Shown here: positions 18,343 through 26,272 of the stretch, in pieces
Position numbering within the stretch: the stretch's first letter is position 1
How the letters are laid out: each line of letters begins with the position of its first letter
From: an uncultured Pseudomonadota bacterium
GTDB taxonomy: Bacteria; Myxococcota_A; Polyangia; HGW-17
Reading direction: 5' to 3'
NCBI GenBank assembly: GCA_938004375.1
Contig: CALKWH010000475.1
Coordinates: 12,752-76,751 of the forward strand
DNA: 64,000 bases
Notes under the pieces: generated by a model
Told to the model about the DNA's origin: nothing
Databases searched by the model: none
What the model saw: only the letters and a program-made list of their open reading frames with translations
Made by a program: the position numbers and the translations under genes

Positions 18343-19188
18343 CTACGGGTGCAGATAGGGATACAGTTGGTGCATCGCCTGAAGCGACCACGCCAGCATA
18401 CTGCAATCGCCGGCCATTGCAAAGTGAATCGTGTTTTTTTTCACTCCTAAAGTGGCGCCGGGCAGGGCGTCGAAGAACTTTCCCCCCACCGACGGTGCCT
18501 GCAGGAAGGCGGCGCGCTCGTTGATGGCCAGCATGAGCCAGTAGTGGACGGCGTCCGTCAGCGTGGGGTTGAGCTTCTTCGCCAGCGGCTTCGCCTCCAG
18601 TTCGATGCGGCCGGCCGCGACGCGTCCGGTGAGCTCGCCGAGCTCCAGCGACTTCAACAGCGGGCGGGCCTCCACGAAGGCGGCGGCGCGGGGGTGCGCC
18701 AGGGAGACGGTGAAGAAGGAACCCGACGCGGTGTAACTGCGCTCGCGGAGCTCGGCGCCGACGGCGTGGCCGGGGCGGCTCCACCAGCAGGCGTCCCCCG
18801 CCGGGTGGCAGCGCGTGTGGGCGCCCCCCACGGGGGAGCCCTTGGGCGCGAGGAAGGCGACCTCGAGGCCGCCGGCGTCCGTCACGAAGACGGCCAGGCC
18901 CACCGGCTGCGCGGGCATGGGCACCTTCGGGTCACCGGTCCAGGTCGAGGCGGCGACGGCGAAGTCCGCGGGCGAAAGCTGGCCCCAGCCCACGGCCTCG
19001 ACGGGCACGGCCAGCTTCCACGCCCGGGGGGGCGGCGCGGTCACGACCTCGGGGGCGGCGGCCTTCACGGGCGCCGGACCGGTGGCGGGCGCCGGAGGAT
19101 CCTTCGAGCCGCCGCAGGCCGCGAGGCCCGCGCCCCAGAGCCAGACGAGGAGGAACAGGATGGGTTGAAACGTCATTCGCACAGGCAT
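18343..19188 (-). CDS. Lipoprotein of unknown function
   Basis: The ATG at 19188 gives 281 residues with a signal peptide ending G-L-A-A-C (Cys25). A second ATG at 19176 is possible but lacks a ribosome-binding site. A Pro/Ala linker follows Cys25. The mature part is mixed and unrecognised, with a W-x-x-x-x-x-x-x-x-G-x-L beginning and C-x-P-A-G-x-A-C-W-W. The gene ends 28 bases before rex, so it is probably cotranscribed with it. I cannot name a function. Confidence 0.75.
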   Translation of the reverse strand: MPVRMTFQPILFLLVWLWGAGLAACGGSKDPPAPATGPAPVKAAAPEVVTAPPPRAWKLAVPVEAVGWGQLSPADFAVAASTWTGDPKVPMPAQPVGLAVFVTDAGGLEVAFLAPKGSPVGGAHTRCHPAGDACWWSRPGHAVGAELRERSYTASGSFFTVSLAHPRAAAFVEARPLLKSLELGELTGRVAAGRIELEAKPLAKKLNPTLTDAVHYWLMLAINERAAFLQAPSVGGKFFDALPGATLGVKKNTIHFAMAGDCSMLAWSLQAMHQLYPYLHP

Positions 19189-19249
19189 GGATTCACGCTC
19201 CCACGCGAATGTAGCGGAAAGGGCGCAGGGGCGCAAAAAACCGACGCGC

Positions 19250-19651
19250 TCAGGAGCGGCGGGCCGGGCGGGCGGGACCGGGGGTCTCGACGTGGTGCTC
19301 GTCGACGATGCGGTTCGCGCCGTCCACGAGGACCACCGTGGGGCGGTGGCCGACGGCCTCTGACACCTCGTACTGGGCGAAGGTGGCGATGATGATCACG
19401 TCGCCGGGGTGGACCAGGTGGGCGGCGGCGCCGTTCACGCAGATGACGCCGCTGTGCTCGGGTCCCTCGATGGCGTAGGTGGTGAGGCGGGCGCCGGTGG
19501 TCACGTCCCAGACGTGGACCTCCTCGTAGGGCAGGATGTCCGCGGCGCGCATGAGGACGGCGTCGATGGTGAGCGACCCCTCGTACTCCAGGTCCGCCTG
19601 CGTCACGGTGGCGCGATGGATTTTGGATTTGAACAAGGTCCGCGTGCTCAT
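19250..19651 (-). CDS. panD: Aspartate 1-decarboxylase proenzyme
   Basis: Aspartate decarboxylase makes beta-alanine for pantothenate and coenzyme A. The ATG at 19651 gives 133 residues, close to the family length, preceded by CAGGA. The proenzyme cleaves itself to form a pyruvoyl group; the expected Gly-Ser site is present as E-G-S at residues 24-26 (Gly25-Ser26). K-S-K-I-H-R-A near the start and N-G-A-A-A-H-L are typical. It stands 61 bases before the lipoprotein and 90 bases after the small membrane protein. No other pantothenate genes are near. Confidence 0.96.
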   Translation of the reverse strand: MSTRTLFKSKIHRATVTQADLEYEGSLTIDAVLMRAADILPYEEVHVWDVTTGARLTTYAIEGPEHSGVICVNGAAAHLVHPGDVIIIATFAQYEVSEAVGHRPTVVLVDGANRIVDEHHVETPGPARPARRS

Positions 19652-19741
19652 GGCCGTTCCTGTCGCCCAGGGCATTCTAGGGACTTCGAACGCAAAGTCA
19701 ATGCGCACCCGCGTCGTGGACGCCGAAAACGTCGCAAACTT

Positions 19742-19876
19742 CTACCATCCGAACACGCCCGCGGTGACCGAGGCGAAGATCCACATCAGCAGCAGGGCGA
19801 ACAGACCCCACACGCTCCAGCTCACCAGCCGCTGCCAGAACACGGTGTTGGAGGACAGGCCGCGCGGTTCGGACAT
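19742..19876 (-). CDS. 44-residue single-pass membrane protein
   Basis: This small gene starts two bases after the stop of the zinc-ribbon/DsbA-like gene, with GGGAGG upstream. The protein is mostly one membrane helix (W-S-V-W-G-L-F-A-L-L-L-M-W-I-F) with a short polar N-terminus. The tight coupling suggests it works with, or is coupled in translation to, the upstream protein. No family is recognised. Confidence 0.7.
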   Translation of the reverse strand: MSEPRGLSSNTVFWQRLVSWSVWGLFALLLMWIFASVTAGVFGW

Positions 19877-19878
19877 GG

Positions 19879-20982
19879 TCACTTGACCTCCCGGTATTTG
19901 AGATAACCGTCCAGCACGTCGTCGAGGCGGGAGACGATGCTCATCTGGTCGTAGAACAGGCTGTCCTGAATCCGGAAGATCAGGTTCCGGTCCAGGTTGA
20001 GCTTGCGGGAGACGTTGGCCAACTGGGCGGCCCGGGCGGCGTGGGTGCGGGCCTTCATGGCCTTCTGGAACTTCTTGACGTCGCAGTCCATGATCTCGCA
20101 CAGGGCGGTGTAGTTCCCCCGCACGAACACGTTCTGCCCCTCCTGGGAGAACCGCTCGTGGAGCTCCTCGAAGGCCCCGTCGCCCTTCTGCGCCAGAATC
20201 TCGAGCATGGCCTCCATCGTCTGCGTGTGGCGACCCCGCTGCGCGGGCAGGGGGATGACGTTGACCTTGACCTTCTGGTCGTACTTGCGCAGGGCGGCCT
20301 TGAGGGCGGCGAACACCCGCTGCTCGTAGGTGCTGACGTAGGCGGCGTACCAGGTGATGGTGATCGGGGCCGACGAGGCGCCCTTGGTCAGGGTGGGCCA
20401 GCCCTCGGGCAGGCTCTCGGCCAGGAGCGCGTCGAGCCCGGCGGGCAGCGAGTTGCGGTTCTCCTCGACGAGGCTGGTCCACTGCTCGCGCTCGCGCTGC
20501 TCCTTCTGGCGCTCACGTTCTGCCTCGGCCTTCTTTCGCTCGCGCTCGGCCTCGTCCTGGCGCTGCTTCACCTCGTTCTGGATGCGCTGCTGGTGCTCCT
20601 GGGCGCCGCGGGTGGCGAAAAAGGCGACGGTCCCGCCGATGATCAGGGTGGTGAAGATGATGATCGCGGGCAGCACGGCCGCCACCTTGGTCGCCTGCTG
20701 GGCCCGGCCCATGGCCTGCTGCACCTGCCGCTGGACCTTGGGGTCCAGGGCGTTGGGCACGATGATCACCTGCTGCGGCGGCGCGGGCGCCCGGGGTCCG
20801 CGGGCGGGCGGATCGTCGTCCGCGAACAGGTCCTCGACCTCCTCGTCCGAGGGGCCGTCGTCCTCGTCGAACACCAGCGTGTTGCCGCAATATTGACACT
20901 TCACGGAGCTGGCCCCCGGATCGTTGGAGATCGAGGCACCGCAGGCGGGGCAGTTCAGGGAGGCGAGCTGGGGCTTTTTCAT
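19879..20982 (-). CDS. Zinc-ribbon, membrane, coiled-coil and DsbA-like protein lacking the CxxC
   Basis: The ATG at 20982, preceded by AGGAA, gives 367 residues. The N-terminal zinc ribbon is C-P-A-C and C-Q-Y-C (about 11-35). An acidic Pro-rich linker follows, then one membrane segment (about 103-125), then a Glu/Arg/Lys-rich helical coiled coil (about 128-175). The C-terminal half looks like the thioredoxin-like DsbA/DUF255-type fold: I-T-I-T-W-Y-A-A-Y-V-S-T-Y-E, K-V-N-V-I-P-L-P, E-L-H-E-R-F. The place where C-x-x-C normally sits has no Cys, so it is not an oxidoreductase of the usual kind. It is cotranscribed with the small membrane protein. Confidence 0.82.
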   Translation of the reverse strand: MKKPQLASLNCPACGASISNDPGASSVKCQYCGNTLVFDEDDGPSDEEVEDLFADDDPPARGPRAPAPPQQVIIVPNALDPKVQRQVQQAMGRAQQATKVAAVLPAIIIFTTLIIGGTVAFFATRGAQEHQQRIQNEVKQRQDEAERERKKAEAERERQKEQREREQWTSLVEENRNSLPAGLDALLAESLPEGWPTLTKGASSAPITITWYAAYVSTYEQRVFAALKAALRKYDQKVKVNVIPLPAQRGRHTQTMEAMLEILAQKGDGAFEELHERFSQEGQNVFVRGNYTALCEIMDCDVKKFQKAMKARTHAARAAQLANVSRKLNLDRNLIFRIQDSLFYDQMSIVSRLDDVLDGYLKYREVK

Positions 20983-21001
20983 GACGTTTCCTATAACCGC
21001 C

Positions 21002-21018
21002 TTGACATTTTTTGTCAA
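21002..21018. promoter_or_regulatory. Palindrome TTGACA-TTTTT-TGTCAA
   Basis: A perfect 6-bp inverted repeat with a 5-base spacer lies between the divergent zinc-ribbon gene and msrA. Each arm is a consensus -35 hexamer in one direction. On the minus strand, TATAGG follows at 17 bases, but it overlaps the ribosome-binding site. It may be two back-to-back -35 elements or an operator. Confidence 0.5.
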
Positions 21019-21052
21019 CCGGGGAACCCTGATCGGACCAAGGAGGAGGGCC

Positions 21053-21556
21053 ATGAATCCCGAAACCGAGACGCGAAGAGCCTACCTGGCCGGCGGCTGC
21101 TTCTGGGGCGTGGAGTACCACCTGCGGCGCCTGCCGGGCGTGCGGTCGGTGATCTCCGGCTTCATGGGCGGCGCCCTCGAACGCCCCACCTACCGGCAGG
21201 TATGCGCCGGCGGCACCGGACACCTCGAGACTGTCGAGGTGACCTACGATCCGGCGGTCACCTCGTTCGAGGCCATCGCGCGGCGGTTCTTCGAGATCCA
21301 TGATCCCACCCAACGGGACCGCCAGGGCCCCGACGTGGGGGTGCAGTACCGCAGCGCGGTGTTCTACGCGAACGAGCAGGAGCGGCAGGTCGCCCAGGGA
21401 TTGATCGCACAATTGATTCACAATGGCTATGACGTGGTTACCGAGCTCTTGCCCGCAGGAATCTTCTGGCCCGCCGAGGACTATCATCAAGAATACTACG
21501 ATCGCCACGGGAAGGAGCCGGCCTGCCACTGGCCGGTGGCCCGCTTCGATCGATAA
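21053..21556 (+). CDS. msrA: Peptide-methionine (S)-S-oxide reductase
   Basis: MsrA repairs oxidised methionine in proteins. The ATG at 21053 follows AGGAGGAGGG and yields 167 residues. The catalytic motif G-C-F-W-G is at residues 13-17, followed by conserved D-P-T-Q and D-Y-H-Q-E-Y-Y. The length is typical of the single-domain enzyme with no MsrB fusion. It is predicted cytoplasmic. It is divergent from the zinc-ribbon/DsbA-like gene across the TTGACA palindrome, so an oxidative or redox regulator could control both; that is a guess. Confidence 0.95.
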   Translation: MNPETETRRAYLAGGCFWGVEYHLRRLPGVRSVISGFMGGALERPTYRQVCAGGTGHLETVEVTYDPAVTSFEAIARRFFEIHDPTQRDRQGPDVGVQYRSAVFYANEQERQVAQGLIAQLIHNGYDVVTELLPAGIFWPAEDYHQEYYDRHGKEPACHWPVARFDR

Positions 21557-21631
21557 CACATACAGCTTGCCAAGGAGGCCGGTTTTTGTCAGGATACGGG
21601 CCGGTCGAACACCGAAGGGACGCCGGAATAC

Positions 21632-22213
21632 ATGTCTAACGAACACCCTGCCACTTGCTCCGAGCCGGGAGCCTGCCACGTGGTGACCCGCGACGAGGCC
21701 TTCTTCGAGGTCGAGCGGGCCGTGCGGTTCTCGTGGTGGCAGAAGCTGGGTTATTTCGTCAGTTACAACCGGTACGCCCTGCTGATCCTGATCCTGAGCA
21801 TGGCCATCCCCGGGCTGCTGTTCCGCTACGCCCGCTGGTACCTCTGGGTGCCCGCCGCCCTCGTCGCCCTGCGCGCCCTGTACTGGGCCTGGCACATCGC
21901 CCGCCAGTACCCCAAGAAGCTGCACATCACCAAGAAACTGCTGCTGGCCCAGCGGCAGGGCACCTTTCAGAGCCCCGACGTCGTGAAGTACTGCGGGGAT
22001 CCGTGCTACCGCGTGGTCGCCCACCACGCCCTCGCGCAGGCCGGCACTCCCGCCGCCGAGCGCCGCCGCCTGGTGCGCGGCTACGTCGATCAAGCGCACG
22101 ATCTGGCCCACTCCCTGGTCTTCGTCGACCGAGAGAAGGGCCGCATTGTGACCATCATCAACGGTGTGACCACAGAAAAACCCCTCACCCCACAGGAGAT
22201 GACGAATGGTTAA
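21632..22213 (+). CDS. Two-helix membrane protein of unknown function
   Basis: The 193-residue protein has an N-terminal Cys-containing segment, two close hydrophobic segments (about 40-85), and a basic soluble C-terminal part with I-T-K-K-L-L-L-A-Q and a Cys pair (C-G-D-P-C). I do not recognise the family. Its stop overlaps the following start by eight bases, so the two are cotranscribed and probably coupled in translation. Confidence 0.75.
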   Translation: MSNEHPATCSEPGACHVVTRDEAFFEVERAVRFSWWQKLGYFVSYNRYALLILILSMAIPGLLFRYARWYLWVPAALVALRALYWAWHIARQYPKKLHITKKLLLAQRQGTFQSPDVVKYCGDPCYRVVAHHALAQAGTPAAERRRLVRGYVDQAHDLAHSLVFVDREKGRIVTIINGVTTEKPLTPQEMTNG

Positions 22214-22664
22214 CATGACCCCGAAGACCCAGGAAGCCCTCAACAACGTCCAGATGCTGCAGGGCGAGGAGATCCAGTACGCCGTGCAGGCCGACGGCTT
22301 CTTCGTCGGCACCAGCCCCATCGAGAAGTTGATGGCCAAGATCCAGGCGTTCTTCACGAAGATCACGGGCGGCCACATCCGCATGTTCCTCGTGCTCACC
22401 AACCAGCGCGTGCTGCTCATCGAGTCCACGGCCAAATGCTGCGGCTTCCAGGCCTCCCGCGTCGTTCACACGATCGCCACGAAGTCCATCGTCGAGGCCG
22501 GCACCACGCGCGAGACCACCTGGTGCTGCTTCCACACCCGCATGATCCAGGTCGAGAGCCTGACCCAGAAGTACGTGCTGGTGGCCAAGACCATGACCGA
22601 CCCGGAGATGATGGAGTTCATCACCCGCATGTCGCTGCTGATCGTGCAGAACCCGGTCCGCTAG
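22206..22664 (+). CDS. PH-like domain protein of unknown function
   Basis: The 152-residue protein begins within the previous stop region (AGGAG upstream). Residues about 60-140 (I-R-M-F-L-V-L-T-N-Q-R-V-L-L-I-E, A-T-K-S-I-V-E-A-G, Y-V-L-V-A-K) resemble bacterial PH-like (bPH) domains, whose typical feature is the L-T-N-x-R strand. Such domains often bind membrane or partner proteins. With the preceding membrane protein it may form a membrane-associated pair. The assignment is by pattern only. Confidence 0.7.
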   Translation: MVNMTPKTQEALNNVQMLQGEEIQYAVQADGFFVGTSPIEKLMAKIQAFFTKITGGHIRMFLVLTNQRVLLIESTAKCCGFQASRVVHTIATKSIVEAGTTRETTWCCFHTRMIQVESLTQKYVLVAKTMTDPEMMEFITRMSLLIVQNPVR

Positions 22665-22764
22665 CCGGCGCCGGTCCTGCCCAGAAAAGCCGGAGCCTTC
22701 CGGCCCGGAAGCCGGTTCGTCCGGCGCGACCTCTTCGCAATCCCTTGAAAGGAGGACCCCGCCC

Positions 22765-24726
22765 ATGGCCGAGCCTTCCCTGACAGCCCCTGAAGCCTGG
22801 TCCGAGATCGTCATGGGGAACACCGCCATCGTGCGCGCCATGGCCGTCTCGGGCACCCGCGTGGTGACCGCCTACCCCGGGTCGCCCACCCCCGAGATCG
22901 CCGAGGCCATCGGCCGGATCCCCGCCGGGGAGCGGCCGTTCTTCTTCGAGTTCTCGACCAACGAGAAGGTCGCCACCGAGGTGGCCTTCGGCGCGTCGAT
23001 CAACGGCCACCTGGCCTGCGTCTTTTTCAAGAGCGTGGGGCTCAACGTGGCCGCGGACACCTTCGTGCAGTTGTCCATGATGGAGCTCGTCGGCGGGATG
23101 GTGATCGTCCTGGGCGACGATCCCGGCTGCAACTCGAGCCAGAACGAGCAGGACAACCGGCACCTCGCCCGGCTCTGCTACACGCCGGTCTGGGAGCCCA
23201 TGGACCCGCAGGAGGTGCACGACATGTACCTCGAGGCCGCCGCCTGGTCGCAAGAGCAGCACATGCCCGTGATCCTGCGGCTCTCCACCCACGTGTGCCA
23301 CGCCAAGATGCGCGTGCGCTCGGCGGCCTTCACGCCGGCGCCGCACAACGACGCGCCCCGGTTCGACCCCGCCGCCGGCCCCTATCTGCCGATCACCAAA
23401 CTGGTGGCCCCCCTCAAGCGCCGGGCGCTGGAGAAGCTCGAGCGCACCCGGGAGAAAGCCGAGACCACGCCGTTTTTGAAGGTCCTACCGGGCGTTCCAG
23501 GCACCCGCCGCGGCGTGATCACCGCCGGGCTACCCACGGCCAGCCTGCTCGAGGTCCTCGAGGGCAGCGCCCTGGGACAGGGCGTCGAAGGTCCCCCAAA
23601 CGTGCTGCGCCTGGGCCTGGTGCATCCCCTGCCCGTGCGCGCCGTCACCGACTTTCTGCGGTCCCACGACGAGGTCAAGATCCTCGAGGAGCTCGACGAC
23701 TTCCTCGAGCAGGGCGTCGTCGCCGCCGCCTACCGGGCCGGCCTCTCGTGCCGGATCCGGGGCAAGGAGGACCGCGAGGAGTGGATCGGCGAGTACACGC
23801 CACCCAAGGTCCGCGAAATCCTGCACGCCACCTGGCCCGAACTCATCCCGGCCGCCGCACCCGCGACGCCGGGTCCGTCGCCCGACGCTCCGTCGGTCGA
23901 CGCTCCGTCGGCCGACGCTCCGTCCGCCCGGGCCCCCCAGATGTGCCCGGGCTGCGGCCACCGCAGCGCTTTTTACGCCATCTCCCAGGCGCTCGCGGCC
24001 GAGGACATCACGGTGGCCGACATCGGCTGCCACACCCTGGGCTTCCTGCCGCCCTACCACATGGGTCAGGTTCTCCTGTGCATGGGCGCCTCCTGCGGCA
24101 TCGCGGCGGGCCTCTCCCTGTTCCAGCGGTCCCGGCGGGTGGTCGCCTTCCTCGGCGACAGCACGTTCTTCCACGCCGGCCTCCCGGGGGTGATCAACGC
24201 GCTGTTCAACCGCCACGACTTCACGCTCATCGTCATGGAGAACGGCACCACCGCCATGACCGGACACCAGGCCCACGCCGGCTCCGGCGAGAACTTCAAC
24301 GGCCCGACGACGGCGATTTCGATCCGCGACCTGCTCGTGTCCCTGGGCGCCACCGTGCGCGAGGTCGACACCTATCAACAGGCGAAACTGACCCAGCTCG
24401 TACGCGAAGCCAACGAGGCCGGCGGATTCCAGGTGGTCATCGCGCGCCACCCGTGCATGCTCGCCCACCAGCGCCGCGAGACGAGGAAGCCCGGCTTCGT
24501 GAAGCGCCAGGTGCGGATCCTGGCGGAGAAGTGCGACCAGCGGCACGTGTGCGTGAAGCAGTTCGGCTGCCCGTCGTTCTTCCTCGAGCCCTCGGGCGCC
24601 GTCCACGTCAACGCGGACCTGTGCATCGGGGACGGCTCCTGCCTGCAGACCTGCCCCACGAAGGCCATCGCCCCGCCGGCGCCCGTGAAACAGGAGACCG
24701 CGCCCACGAAACAGGAGGCGCCATGA
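22765..24726 (+). CDS. iorA: Indolepyruvate:ferredoxin oxidoreductase, alpha subunit
   Basis: IorA with IorB oxidises aryl pyruvates, from aromatic amino acids, to acyl-CoA while reducing ferredoxin. The 653-residue protein has an N-terminal pyruvate-binding/CoA domain (A-Y-P-G-S-P-T at about 38), a TPP domain (M-C-P-G-C-G-H-R; G-D-S-T-F-F-H with V-M-E-N-G-T-T) and a C-terminal ferredoxin-like part. Here the cysteines are unusual: Cys590, Cys596, Cys602-Pro, and Cys620, Asp623, Cys626, Cys630-Pro. A short P-S-x-D-A repeat linker lies before the TPP domain (about 373-388). ATGA overlap links it to iorB. Confidence 0.93.
   Translation: MAEPSLTAPEAWSEIVMGNTAIVRAMAVSGTRVVTAYPGSPTPEIAEAIGRIPAGERPFFFEFSTNEKVATEVAFGASINGHLACVFFKSVGLNVAADTFVQLSMMELVGGMVIVLGDDPGCNSSQNEQDNRHLARLCYTPVWEPMDPQEVHDMYLEAAAWSQEQHMPVILRLSTHVCHAKMRVRSAAFTPAPHNDAPRFDPAAGPYLPITKLVAPLKRRALEKLERTREKAETTPFLKVLPGVPGTRRGVITAGLPTASLLEVLEGSALGQGVEGPPNVLRLGLVHPLPVRAVTDFLRSHDEVKILEELDDFLEQGVVAAAYRAGLSCRIRGKEDREEWIGEYTPPKVREILHATWPELIPAAAPATPGPSPDAPSVDAPSADAPSARAPQMCPGCGHRSAFYAISQALAAEDITVADIGCHTLGFLPPYHMGQVLLCMGASCGIAAGLSLFQRSRRVVAFLGDSTFFHAGLPGVINALFNRHDFTLIVMENGTTAMTGHQAHAGSGENFNGPTTAISIRDLLVSLGATVREVDTYQQAKLTQLVREANEAGGFQVVIARHPCMLAHQRRETRKPGFVKRQVRILAEKCDQRHVCVKQFGCPSFFLEPSGAVHVNADLCIGDGSCLQTCPTKAIAPPAPVKQETAPTKQEAP
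23883..23927 (+). repeat. 15-bp tandem repeat in the iorA linker
   Basis: Three near-perfect 15-bp copies starting CGACGCTCCGTCG encode P-S-x-D-A units. They form an extra flexible linker between the pyruvate-binding and TPP parts of IorA. Confidence 0.85.
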
Positions 24727-25319
24727 CCACCACGCAGATTTACATGATCGGAGTCGGCGGCCAAGGCATCGGCCTGCTCGCCGAGGTGCTCGCCCACGCG
24801 GGCGATCGGGCCGGGCTCGCCATCCGGGCCGTGGACACCCACGGGCTCGCCCAGCGGGGCGGCTCGGTGGAGAGCTTTTTGCGCGTGGGGACATGCGTCT
24901 TCTCGCCGCTGGTGGCCCCCGGCGAGGCGGATCTGGTGGTCGCCCTGGAGCGCACCGAGGCCCTGCGCGGGCTGTGCACGTACGCCCGCCCCGGGGGCCG
25001 CCTGGTGTGGTACGAGACCGCTTGGCAGCCGCTGGCCGTGCGCCTGGGCCGCGAGGCCCCCGTCGAGCACGCGGCCATCCTCGCCCGCGCGGCGGCCCTG
25101 GGCGTCACCGCGCGCCCGGTGCACGTGCCCGATCTGCCCGACACCCGCATGCAGAACGTGGCCGTGCTGGCCACCGTCGCCGGGCTGGGGTGGATCCCCG
25201 GCATCGCCCCCGCCCACTACCGGGAGGCCCTGACCGCGCTGGTTCCCCCCCGCGCCGCGGCCGCCAACCTCGCCCTGTTCGACGCGGTCCTCGCCGCGAG
25301 CGGAGCCGATCCCGCATGA
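24723..25319 (+). CDS. iorB: Indolepyruvate:ferredoxin oxidoreductase, beta subunit
   Basis: The 198-residue protein starts with ATG inside the iorA stop (ATGA) after GGAGG. It has the gamma-type fold of ketoacid oxidoreductases: I-G-V-G-G-Q-G-I near the start and Q-R-G-G-S-V. It completes the IOR enzyme, which uses thiamine diphosphate and CoA. Its stop overlaps the next start by ATGA. Anaerobic amino-acid catabolism is the expected role. Confidence 0.93.
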   Translation: MTTTQIYMIGVGGQGIGLLAEVLAHAGDRAGLAIRAVDTHGLAQRGGSVESFLRVGTCVFSPLVAPGEADLVVALERTEALRGLCTYARPGGRLVWYETAWQPLAVRLGREAPVEHAAILARAAALGVTARPVHVPDLPDTRMQNVAVLATVAGLGWIPGIAPAHYREALTALVPPRAAAANLALFDAVLAASGADPA

Positions 25320-26272
25320 TCCCGCCCGCGCTCTTCGCCCGGCTGCCCCGGATCGCCCCACAGGATCCGGCCGCCCGGCGTCACCGCGCCCTGCTCGCCC
25401 GCTACCTCGCGGGCCCGCTCCCGGCCGTGGGCGAGGTCCTCGGCGAGCCCTGCGCCCTCGAACCCGCGCCCGATCGCTCCGGCGCCCCGGACGCCTGGTG
25501 GCGCCTCGCGTCGGGCGCCCACGTGGGCCTCGCCGGCGCCGCCCTGGACGCCCTGCGGTTGTTCCACGGACGCGCCGCGCTCCCCTCGGGGCCCGACGAC
25601 CTCTTCGCCCGCCTCGCCGTGGACCGCCCGGCGGCGTTCTCCCGCGCCGTCCCCGCGCCCGCGCCCGCGGTGGACCCGACCCGACGCCTCGCGCTCTGGC
25701 TGCGTGCCCCCCGGGGCGACCTGGAATTAGTTTACCAGTTCCTTGATGATTCCCCACCGGACTACCCCGTGCGCTCCCGCGCCCTGGACTTCGAGTTCCC
25801 CTGCAGCCTGGTCTTTGGTTTTTTATCCTTAGCTCATCTCACGGGCGCCCGACGCCAGGAGATGATCTTTCCTGGGTGGCCGACTAAAGATTCGGCCTAT
25901 CTTGGCCGACATGACCTGTGGCTCCCGGTCCGCTTCGAGCGCGGTCGGTGGGTCGCAGGCGGAGGATGGTTCATGAAACCTTCGGCGCCCGATCATTTTC
26001 CACTTGAAATTTCGGTGGAAGTCGGAAGAATCCGCCTGCGGGGCAGCGACCTCGCCGCCCTGACCCGGGGCGCCGTGCTCCCCCTGGGCGGCGCCTTCGG
26101 CGGCCAGGTGGACCTGGTCTGCGACAACCGGCTGCTGGCCCGGGCCGAGCTGGTCGTCGCCGGGGGTGAGCTGGCGCTCCGGCTCCTGACCGACGTGCCC
26201 ATGTTTCCAGATTTTCCCCACCCCGGCGCAGCCCCGCCGGCACCGGGCGAGACGCCCACAGGTGACGCATGA
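25316..26272 (+). CDS. SpoA-domain protein (SctQ/FliN-like), orphan
   Basis: The 318-residue protein has a C-terminal SpoA domain at about 226-292: L-E-I-S-V-E-V-G, R-G-A-V-L-P-L, V-D-L-V-C-D-N-R-L-L-A-R-A-E-L-V-V-A-G-G. The domain makes the C-ring or sorting platform in flagella and type III secretion (FliM/FliN, SctQ). The N-terminal 200 residues resemble a SctQ-like, Pro/Arg/Leu-rich region. No other secretion or flagellar gene is visible. It starts in the iorB stop and ends in the PilZ start, both by ATGA. The base composition dips to lower GC around 25725-26020. Its role here is unknown. Confidence 0.75.
   Translation: MIPPALFARLPRIAPQDPAARRHRALLARYLAGPLPAVGEVLGEPCALEPAPDRSGAPDAWWRLASGAHVGLAGAALDALRLFHGRAALPSGPDDLFARLAVDRPAAFSRAVPAPAPAVDPTRRLALWLRAPRGDLELVYQFLDDSPPDYPVRSRALDFEFPCSLVFGFLSLAHLTGARRQEMIFPGWPTKDSAYLGRHDLWLPVRFERGRWVAGGGWFMKPSAPDHFPLEISVEVGRIRLRGSDLAALTRGAVLPLGGAFGGQVDLVCDNRLLARAELVVAGGELALRLLTDVPMFPDFPHPGAAPPAPGETPTGDA

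Noticed and set aside
18311-18422. ATG start for rex upstream at 18422
   Set aside because: It overlaps the lipoprotein and adds unrelated residues; the TTG at 18314 has a site and the right length.
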